Part shown: one piece after another, positions 25,495-31,273 of the stretch
Numbering within the stretch: the first letter of the stretch is position 1
Layout of the letters: the number at the start of each line of letters is the position of its first letter
NCBI GenBank assembly: GCA_900320765.1
Contig: ONTN01000001.1
Location: 1 to 31,273, forward strand
Length of the DNA stretch: 31,273 nucleotides
Reading direction: 5' to 3'
Source: an uncultured Eubacteriales bacterium
GTDB taxonomy: Bacteria; Bacillota; Clostridia; Oscillospirales; Oscillospiraceae
Position numbers and translations under genes: made by a program
The notes under the pieces: model-generated
Database searches by the model: none
What the model saw: the letters and a program-made list of their open reading frames with translations, nothing else
Told to the model about the DNA's origin: nothing

Positions 25495-26292
25495 TTACGC
25501 GTTAACCGCGCCTCCGCAGTATTCGCAGCAGCCGGAGGCGTCCGGGAAGGTGGTGGCTCCGCACCAGGGGCAGGTTACCGCCTTCTTCGGGGCGGTCTGA
25601 GCTATCACTTCGTCGCGGACGGCCTGTCTTGCCTGGGTGAGGGCTTCCTTTATCTCATTTCCCATCTGGACGTACTCGTTATAGTCGTTCACGCCCATGC
25701 CCAAACCGGGGAAATTGATTCCACGCTGCTTGAAGTTCCAGTTCGTCGAGCCGCCGGTCATCGGGCGCTCGCCGGTGTTGACTCTTGAGGGGTTGAGCTT
25801 GAAGCGCATATCGTCAAAATACGGGTGATTGACGCGTATAGTGATATAGAAATCGTAGGAATACTCATAGCGCGGGGGATTGTAGCTCACGGAGTTGCCG
25901 TTAGCGTCCTTGCGCTTTATTTCGTCCCTGTCCTCCTCGATATCGAGGTCGCAGCCCGTGACCTGGGAATAATCTAAAACGTCCGGGTTTGCCGATGCGA
26001 GGTTAGATGCAGAGGTGACCATAAACTTTCTCGCATCCTCGTCGAGGTACACCTTATAGTTTTTGCCGAGGCTGCGGGTGGTGTGGAAGGCGGAGACAGC
26101 CGCCTTGTTCTCCTCGCGGTATGCGAGCTGACCCTTGATGTCCTCGAGGGTGCTGTGCCTGCGCTCAGAAAACCAGGGTGAGAGCTTTGCCGCGCAGTCC
26201 TTGCAAAGGTTACCGTCCTCAAGCTTCCTGTTGCCGAAGAGCCCGATCTTGCCGCCGCAGACGCCGCAGAATTTCTTATCAAAAAGTCCCAT
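25495..26292 (-). CDS. DUF4428-type zinc-ribbon protein
   Basis: A 265-residue soluble protein. The N-terminus has a DUF4428-like treble-clef or ribbon (FCGVCGGKIGLFGNRKLEDG, then LCKDC). A second ribbon at the C-terminus (CPWCGATTF...CCEYCGG) gives two Zn sites. The middle (residues ~75-190) looks like a beta-rich domain (YKVYLDEDARKFMV, YDFYITIRVNHPYFDDMRFKL). Proteins of this kind are widespread in clostridia; their function is not known to me. It lies 17 bases behind the large lipoprotein gene in the same transcript. AAGGGAGAA precedes the ATG. A metal-stabilised adaptor or phage-like accessory function are both possible, and I favour neither. Confidence 0.7.
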   Translation of the reverse strand: MGLFDKKFCGVCGGKIGLFGNRKLEDGNLCKDCAAKLSPWFSERRHSTLEDIKGQLAYREENKAAVSAFHTTRSLGKNYKVYLDEDARKFMVTSASNLASANPDVLDYSQVTGCDLDIEEDRDEIKRKDANGNSVSYNPPRYEYSYDFYITIRVNHPYFDDMRFKLNPSRVNTGERPMTGGSTNWNFKQRGINFPGLGMGVNDYNEYVQMGNEIKEALTQARQAVRDEVIAQTAPKKAVTCPWCGATTFPDASGCCEYCGGAVNA

Positions 26293-26309
26293 TTCTAATT
26301 CTCCCTTCT

Positions 26310-27956
26310 TTATCCTTGTTCTTCAAAGAGCTCCGTGCCCTTAAATCTTACAAGATGGAACGTATATTTGCCCTCGCCGCCGGGGAGAACGTAGCTCAGT
26401 GCCCCGTCGCCGTTGTTCGCCTGATTGAGAGTCAGAAGCTGCTCTCCGTCAAGCTGAACGTAAGACGCAAGATAGTCGCCGAGATTGACCGTCATCCAGT
26501 CCGGAAGGATCTCAAAAACGCTCTCGTCGTCAGCCCAGCCGCGCTCAGTTATGCAGAGAAGGTCGGGCGCCTCGTTCTCGTCGGCATTCAGCCGGTCGTA
26601 ATCGAGGACGAGGGGTATAACAGCGTCCTCGGTGATTATCTCCATCGTTCTGTAGTCGACGAATCTGACTGCGGCCAGCGCCTCGCCGGTCTCATCGTCG
26701 CAGAGCGCCCACATTCCGTCCTCAAGGAAGGAGACAAGCTCGCGCTCATTCGTGGGATAAGCGCCTATCCCCTCTCCCGCAAGGTCGTGGCCGGTCACGT
26801 AAGCCGGGGCGTCCGCGGGGATATGGAGAGCTCCGCTCTCGCCGAACCAGTATTCTCCGGCAAAAGCGCCGCAGGCGGCGAAGACGCGCAGAGTGGGATA
26901 CCAGGGGTTATTCACCAGAATGGCGACGCTCTCGCCCTTATTCAGCACCCCGGAGGTAAGGTTCTTATTCGGAAGATTGAAGCCGTAGACCGTGGCGAGG
27001 AAATATTCGGTGCTGTTTTCCCATTCGGCTCTGTCAAATCTGTAGACGACTCCGTCCTCCTCGGCGGTGAGAATTGCCCAGCAGATGCCGGACGGCTCCT
27101 CGGAGTCCAAAAACTCCGTCTCGTAGATATCGACGGGCAGGGCGGCCTCTGCCTCCTCCCTCGTTTGGGCGAACGTGATATTGAGAAGGGTCATCGGCGC
27201 GGGCTCTTCGGCGGGCAGATTGGATATATAGCGCCACTCGCCGTTTCTGATGACTGCCGTCATAACATACGGTTTCTCAGCAAAGTGATGCTCGATATCG
27301 TAGCCCTGATAGTAGAGCGTATATGTATCGCCGGAGACGTACCCATCGGTAAATTCGACAGGGAAAAGATTCGTATCTCCGTGCTGGAAAAGGTAGATTC
27401 CGCTGTCATAGTTGCAGTACCAGCTAAGCTTATTCCTCGCGTACTCATATGGCACTCCGGTCTTCTGAAGCACGAACTTCTGAAGGGCGTTTTCGGCAAT
27501 GGCCGTAACGTCGGTGTATATCTCTCCCTCGTACATCTCGAAGAACGAAAGCACGTCCTCCGGCACCTCTGGAAGGGCTATGCCGGCTCCGTTGTACATA
27601 ACCTCGTCCCAGTCGATCTCCTCCGGGCGGTCGTAGGTGCAGACGAAGAAGCCGCCTTCCGAATAATCCAAGCTCTCGTTGAGGCTCTTTAGCTCCTCGG
27701 CCGTGAGCTGTCTTGCCTCGGCGGGCGCCGGCAGGGGCTCAGGCTCGGGTTCCGGCTCGGGGGTGGGCTCAGGCTCGGGCTCCGGTTCCGGCTCGGGGAT
27801 AGGCTCCGGTTCTGGCTCGGGGTCCTTTGTCGGCTTTGTATCCTTGTCGGTTTTAGGTTCCGGCTCGGGATCTGAGGACTTCACCTCGGCGGCGCAGGCA
27901 GCGAGGCTCAGCACCATTAAAGCCGCAAGAAGAAGCGCCAAAAATCTCTTTTTCAT
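26310..27956 (-). CDS. Large lipoprotein with Pro-Glu linker, function unknown
   Basis: A 548-residue protein with a lipoprotein signal MKKRFLALLLAALMVLSLAAC (lipid on Cys21). A Pro-Glu repeat linker (about residues 29-77) would span the peptidoglycan. A globular region of ~460 residues follows, acidic and rich in Tyr/Trp/Asp, without a family signature I recognise. Short beta-rich segments recur (GEWRYISNLP, GMWALCDDETGEAL), suggesting beta-sandwich or lipocalin-like repeats. It would be attached to the outer face of the membrane. A promoter and AAAGGAG precede the start. The DUF4428 gene follows after 17 bases. It is probably a surface or sensing protein; no enzymatic motif was seen. Confidence 0.7.
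   Translation of the reverse strand: MKKRFLALLLAALMVLSLAACAAEVKSSDPEPEPKTDKDTKPTKDPEPEPEPIPEPEPEPEPEPTPEPEPEPEPLPAPAEARQLTAEELKSLNESLDYSEGGFFVCTYDRPEEIDWDEVMYNGAGIALPEVPEDVLSFFEMYEGEIYTDVTAIAENALQKFVLQKTGVPYEYARNKLSWYCNYDSGIYLFQHGDTNLFPVEFTDGYVSGDTYTLYYQGYDIEHHFAEKPYVMTAVIRNGEWRYISNLPAEEPAPMTLLNITFAQTREEAEAALPVDIYETEFLDSEEPSGICWAILTAEEDGVVYRFDRAEWENSTEYFLATVYGFNLPNKNLTSGVLNKGESVAILVNNPWYPTLRVFAACGAFAGEYWFGESGALHIPADAPAYVTGHDLAGEGIGAYPTNERELVSFLEDGMWALCDDETGEALAAVRFVDYRTMEIITEDAVIPLVLDYDRLNADENEAPDLLCITERGWADDESVFEILPDWMTVNLGDYLASYVQLDGEQLLTLNQANNGDGALSYVLPGGEGKYTFHLVRFKGTELFEEQG
27726..27872 (-). repeat. Tandem short repeat encoding the Pro-Glu linker
   Basis: GC-rich units alternating GGCTC, GGGTTC and GGGGTG-like words (plus strand) encode an almost uninterrupted PEPEP tract. 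Such repeats expand and contract by slippage, so linker length likely varies between strains. Confidence 0.7.
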
Positions 27957-27987
27957 AATCGGCTCCTTTCAGGCTTTTTATATACAT

Positions 27988-28016
27988 AAAATAGCACATT
28001 ACCCGCCTTTTTGCAA
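27988..28016 (-). promoter_or_regulatory. Promoter of the lipoprotein-DUF4428 operon
   Basis: On the minus strand, TTGCAA (28011-28016) and TATTTT (complement of 27988-27993) are spaced by 17 bases. An AAAGGAG ribosome site and the ATG follow within 32 bases of the -10. Confidence 0.55.
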
Positions 28017-28039
28017 GCGGATAGTATGCCTTATATGAG

Positions 28040-28067
28040 AAAAGAGCCCGCGATCGCGGGCTCTTTT
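28040..28067 (-). terminator. Terminator of the SLH protein gene
   Basis: A perfect 28-base palindrome, AAAAGAGCCCGCG-ATCGCGGGCTCTTTT in outline, begins eight bases past the SLH gene stop. Short T-runs on either strand make it bidirectional in principle. Confidence 0.75.
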
Positions 28068-28074
28068 GAACGTA

Positions 28075-30249
28075 TTATTTAAGCTCAGTCCAGGTCTCGG
28101 CTTCTCCGTCTTTCTCAAAACCGTGGCCGTTTGCGGCTTCCATAATGCCGTAGTAGTTCCAATGGCTCGTCTCCACGTCGCCGAAGCTTCTCAGTTCGGC
28201 TGCGTGGCCGTCTATAAACGCCTTGTCAGGCGTTCTGTCCAGCACTCTGTTCAGCACGGCGGCGACTTCCGTCCTCTTTATTTTTTCCTCCGGCTTGAAG
28301 CTGCCGTCGGGGTATCCGTCGATCCATCCTAACGTGTATGCCTTTGCTATATCGGCGTATGCCCAGCTATCCTTGGCAACGTCGGTAAAGCTTACCTCCC
28401 CTTCCTCCGCGTCAAAGAATCTCGTGCAGATAGAGACGAACTCGGCTCTTGAAATTTTTTCTTCCGGGCGGAAGCTTCCGTCGGGATAGCCCTTTATTAT
28501 GCCGTGAGACGCAAGAGTCGTAACAGCGTCGTAGTACCACCTGCCCTCTTCGACGTCAGAGAGGGCTATCTCCGTCTTGCCCGGCATCTTATTCTTCAGT
28601 AGATTATATATCACCTGTGCCGCCTCGGCTCTTGTGAGCGCGTCAAGAGGCCTGAAGCTGCCCTTATACCCCTTGAGGTATGCGATGTGCTCATCGCGGA
28701 TAAGCTCCGGACGTACTTGAGATGCTGGCGGATCAGTCTTCTGAGGTGCCGGAGGCTCTGACGTCCAAACTGCCGTGTAAACAGCATCCTCAGTCACGGT
28801 CTCGCTGAGTTCAGGCGTCCAGCCCGCAAATACGGCTCCGCTCTTCGTTGGATCTTCAATATGGGGCGTTTCAGAGCCGAGAGCGCATTTTATCTCAGCA
28901 AGCACAGTGTCACCATCCGTATAGGTTACGGTTCTGCACTCTCTGACGATATAGCAGGTATCTCCGTCGTACTCGGGTATGATATTATCTATCTCAACGG
29001 CTATATACCCATCGGCGACGAATTCGCTCGGGTCGAAGCTAAAGGTGCCGCCCTTTACGACGCATTCGTTCTCCTCGTGAGCGGAAAGTCCCTCTCCGTT
29101 CTCTCCGGCATAGGTCAGGACCGGGTTTCCGGAGATAACGACCTTTGCCGGTATTCTTCTTCCGTTATCGTAGGACGGATACTGTGCGGAGATAAGAGCT
29201 CCGCTGCCCTCGAACACTATTCTGCCCTCGCCCGTTATCTCAAGTTCGCCCTCATGTACAAGGAAGGGACCCTCATTAATATTCCAGGGTGGAGCGGAGG
29301 TCTTGAGCTCCTGACCGCCGAGGTCGAGGAATATTTTTCTGCCCTCAAGCCAAAGCGACCACGTCGTTCTGCCCTCATAACCCTTGAGGAGCCTTACGGT
29401 ATTTCCCGCCTTGATGCTGTAAAAAACGCTGCCCAGCTCGGAATACTCGCTATTGCTTCTGAATTTGAAGCCCGTCTCAACTTCCTCCGCAAAGAAGTCT
29501 CTGTCGTCGCCGTAAAAATAGAGCTGGTCGCTGGAGTACATCTCCTTCGGCTCTATGTCAAAGCTGCCCCAGACAACGCCGTCTGACTCCTCGAGGTCAA
29601 GGACTATGCCCTCTCTCCAGCCGCCGAAATGGGTATAGAGCAAGAACGCGTTATCAGTAACGGATTCCACCATTCCCTCCGGGAGCTTGACTCTGCCGCT
29701 CATGGGCATCTTAAGGTGCGTTTCGGTATGGCTCTGCCTTCCATTATTAAGCTCCGCGCCGTTTACATAGGCGGTAGAGCTCTCATTAACGGAAAGGTTT
29801 ATAACGAATTCTCTGTTTGTCGCGTAGTCATCGTATCTATAGTAGCTGCCGCTCTCTTCGACTCTGTAATAAACGTCTATATAGATCACAGCCTCAGCCG
29901 GGGCGTTCCCGTTCTCCGTGTCGACAAGCTTGTCATCGACTACGGCGTATCTGCCGCTTGCCATTACAGCAAGAGTGGAAAGGTTTCTGATCTCCATGTA
30001 CCCATTGCCGGAAGTATAAGCGTCCATGCCGATGGCTTCGAGGTCAGACTTGTTCATTTCAAAGTAGCTTTGAGTGCTGTTATCGTAAACTGTATCAAGG
30101 ACCCGGAATTCCTCCCTAAGCCCCTCGATGTCCTTGAGCTCAAGGACAGGATAGAAGGTTATGTGTTCGCTGGGAACACTGCGTGCAGCTGAATCGCTTG
30201 GGAAATGCTCGGCAAAGATACACCGATAATAATACTCTTCCTTCGTCAT
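28075..30249 (-). pseudogene. SLH-domain surface protein, C-terminal part after frameshift
   Basis: This frame encodes ~720 residues of a secreted surface protein. A central region contains beta-rich, parallel-beta-helix-like segments (IVFEGSGALISAQ; GNPVLTYAGENGEGLSA, the latter without known function). An InlB B-like repeat (TYTDGDTVLAEIK...FAGWTPELSETV...YTAVW) follows. Three C-terminal SLH domains then come (GSFRPLDALTRAEAAQVI; GYPDGSFRPEEKISRAEF; GYPDGSFKPEEKIKRTEV), which anchor to pyruvylated wall polymers. The frame has no plausible start of its own: the first ATG (30249) lacks a ribosome site, and upstream the frame reads as the antiphase of the signal-peptide fragment. It continues the fragment at 30140-30784 in another frame, so the gene appears broken near 30223-30240. 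Confidence 0.75.
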
Positions 30250-30784
30250 AGTAAGGAGGAGTAAAGCGCTCCATATACTTCTCAGCGCTCCAGCCCTTAA
30301 ACTCGAAGATATCCTCATTCGGATTCCCCTCCGGAGCAGTAATGCCGCTTCCGGATCTCTCCGCTTCAAATGAAGTATAGGTAGACGTGGGGTATCCGTT
30401 TTCCATTATGTACCGCACGAACTCGACTTTTAGCTTATCGAGCCGGCAAACCCCGTAAAGCACGGTCTCCCCGTCCGGGAAGTCGTCGGCATTTATTGTA
30501 TCGCCCTCGTAATACTCGGGCGTTTTTGCACCGCGCTCGGTGCTCCAGCCAATGAACGTATAGTCATTGTTATAGTAATAATAAGGTCCGTCTGTCGGAA
30601 CGCCCGGAAGAGTCGCAGTCTCTCCGCTCTTCAGATAGATAGTCGGAAAACTGCCGTGATAGGCCTCCACATCCTGAAAGCGGATGATCTTTTCCGCGTC
30701 GCTCTCGTCCGCAGCCGCAGCGCCCAAAGGCAGGATACCGACGCAGAGCACAATCGCAAGAGCAAGAGCTATAATTTTTCTCAT
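30140..30784 (-). pseudogene. SLH-domain surface protein, N-terminal fragment with signal peptide
   Basis: The start is ATG 30784 with GGGGGA upstream; the longer in-frame ATG at 30841 lacks a ribosome site and would bury the signal peptide. MRKIIALALAIVLCVGILPLGAAAA is a clear Sec signal with an AAA-A type cleavage site (residues 1-25). An InlB B-repeat-like segment follows (TIYLKSGETATLPGVP, then FIGWSTERG, YYEGDTI, TVLYGV), and then a second GWSAEKYMERFTPPYYDEGR. After that the frame runs into unrelated residues (LLSVYLCRAF...) and stops at 30140, while the other frame carries the natural continuation YYYRCIFAEHFPSDSA. One extra base in the GTATTATTATCGG run would explain it. A sequencing or assembly error cannot be excluded. 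Confidence 0.75.
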
Positions 30785-30903
30785 AATAAATCCCCCTTGT
30801 GTTTCTATTCTGAATATATCATGGTTTTGTTGCTTCGGCACTTACTTTTTCTCCTTTTTTATACTAATACAATAACACAATTACGCCCGTGTTGCCAGAA
30901 CGA

Positions 30904-30935
30904 TTAAGGCGCGAAGCCATTGCTTCGCGCCTTAA
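30904..30935 (-). terminator. Terminator after the partial 3' gene
   Basis: TTAAGGCGCGAAGC (30904-30917) pairs perfectly with 30922-30935 around CATT. It lies 13 bases beyond the stop of the gene at 30949. T-rich sequence on the minus strand is limited. Confidence 0.65.
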
Positions 30936-30948
30936 CTCTTTGTTTTGT

Positions 30949-31273
30949 TTACTGCTTCTCGTAGACGTACTTGTAGGTCCACATATCCTCGGGATCGCCG
31001 TTGAAAATCTCAAGCTCGCCATCCTTGAGGGTGCCGGTGTACTCGATTTTGATGCCGAGGAAGGTCTCGGTCATGGTGAAATCTTCACCGTCGAGCGTCC
31101 AGGTTACGTTAAGCTCGAGGTCATCGCGCTTATGTACGCCCTTGCCGTTTGCCTTGAAGGTGAAAGAGACCTCCACGAGATCCTCTGCGTTTGCCGTCTG
31201 TTCGAACGAGGTCATAAGGCCCTGATAATAGACGCCCTTGTACTTGTTTGCAACGACGGACATGCCGGCGCCG
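30949..31273 (-). CDS. C-terminal end of a lipocalin-like protein (start outside window)
   Basis: The frame is open to the window edge. The first visible Met (31263) has no ribosome site, and the codons before it are GGC GCC GGC, so the true start is probably upstream. About 107 residues are visible, forming alternating beta-strand-like segments: FTFKANGKGVHKRD, LNVTWTLDGEDFTMTETFLG, IEYTGTLKDGELEIFNG. This is the pattern of the C-terminal repeats of clostridial lipocalin-like or zinc-ribbon lipoproteins. Function unknown. It would be upstream of the SLH gene on the same strand, but the hairpin at 30904-30935 separates them. Confidence 0.6.
   Translation of the reverse strand, partial: GAGMSVVANKYKGVYYQGLMTSFEQTANAEDLVEVSFTFKANGKGVHKRDDLELNVTWTLDGEDFTMTETFLGIKIEYTGTLKDGELEIFNGDPEDMWTYKYVYEKQ

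Noticed and set aside
26178..27692. 504-residue plus-strand open frame
   Set aside because: Antisense to the large lipoprotein and the DUF4428 gene, both of which have proper signals, ribosome sites and domain character.
27726..27872. Repeated GC-rich units considered as CRISPR or regulatory repeats
   Set aside because: The units are in frame and encode a Pro-Glu linker. There is no repeat-spacer organisation.
30223..30249. Programmed ribosomal frameshifting in the SLH gene
   Set aside because: No slippery heptamer with downstream pseudoknot was recognised, and SLH proteins are not known for this. Mutation, phase variation or error is simpler.

Overview
The window looks like chromosome from an uncultured low-G+C-lineage Firmicute of moderate-to-high GC, most likely a gut clostridium (Oscillospirales-like). 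This is inferred from the gdpP-rplI-dnaB and tilS-hpt-ftsH gene sets, a SpoVK/CbbX-type ATPase, SLH-domain surface protein remains, Shine-Dalgarno sites and sigma-A-type promoters. A Tn4451-type mobilizable element of the kind common in Clostridia is also present. No rRNA gene and no CRISPR array were seen.

Region 1 (1-9000) is accessory DNA. It opens with the 3' part of a very large SF1 helicase with a C-terminal nuclease-like domain, a type found in defence islands. Immediately behind it sits a compact integrative mobilizable element (about 4300-8830). Its parts are a promoter with a leader peptide and attenuator-like hairpin but no cargo gene, an oriT-like non-coding stretch, a MobC-like protein, a MobP relaxase, TnpW and a large serine recombinase. 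The element abuts a tRNA cluster. The 3' end of the last tRNA (Lys) is duplicated 145 bp away, around a nested palindrome, which marks a likely integration hot spot.

Region 2 (9000-15050) lies on the minus strand. A five-tRNA operon (Gly-Arg-His-Gln-Lys in transcription order) has its own promoter and terminator. Upstream of it is a likely operon of a substrate-binding lipoprotein, asnS and an AAA+ ATPase. The lipoprotein appears to be a circular permutant of the SBP_bac_3 fold. Beyond it is a sugar nucleotidyltransferase fused to a degenerate phosphomannomutase-like domain.

Region 3 (15100-23030) lies on the plus strand and is a housekeeping operon: gdpP (c-di-AMP phosphodiesterase), rplI, dnaB, tilS, hpt and ftsH. 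Most junctions are tight or overlapping, and a strong palindrome closes the operon. GdpP has Asn in place of the His of its DHHA1 GGGH motif.

Region 4 (23030-31273) mixes metabolism and cell-envelope genes. An orphan soluble histidine kinase is divergent from a strongly expressed-looking gap gene. After convergent terminators come a DUF4428 zinc-ribbon protein and a large lipoprotein with a Pro-Glu linker, in one operon. An SLH-domain surface protein follows, split by a frameshift near 30230, and then the C-terminal end of a lipocalin-like protein cut by the window edge.

No complete undescribed multi-gene system is evident. The observations most worth a second look are the permuted substrate-binding protein, the tRNA-Lys junction with its nested palindrome, and the cargo-less attenuator of the mobilizable element.
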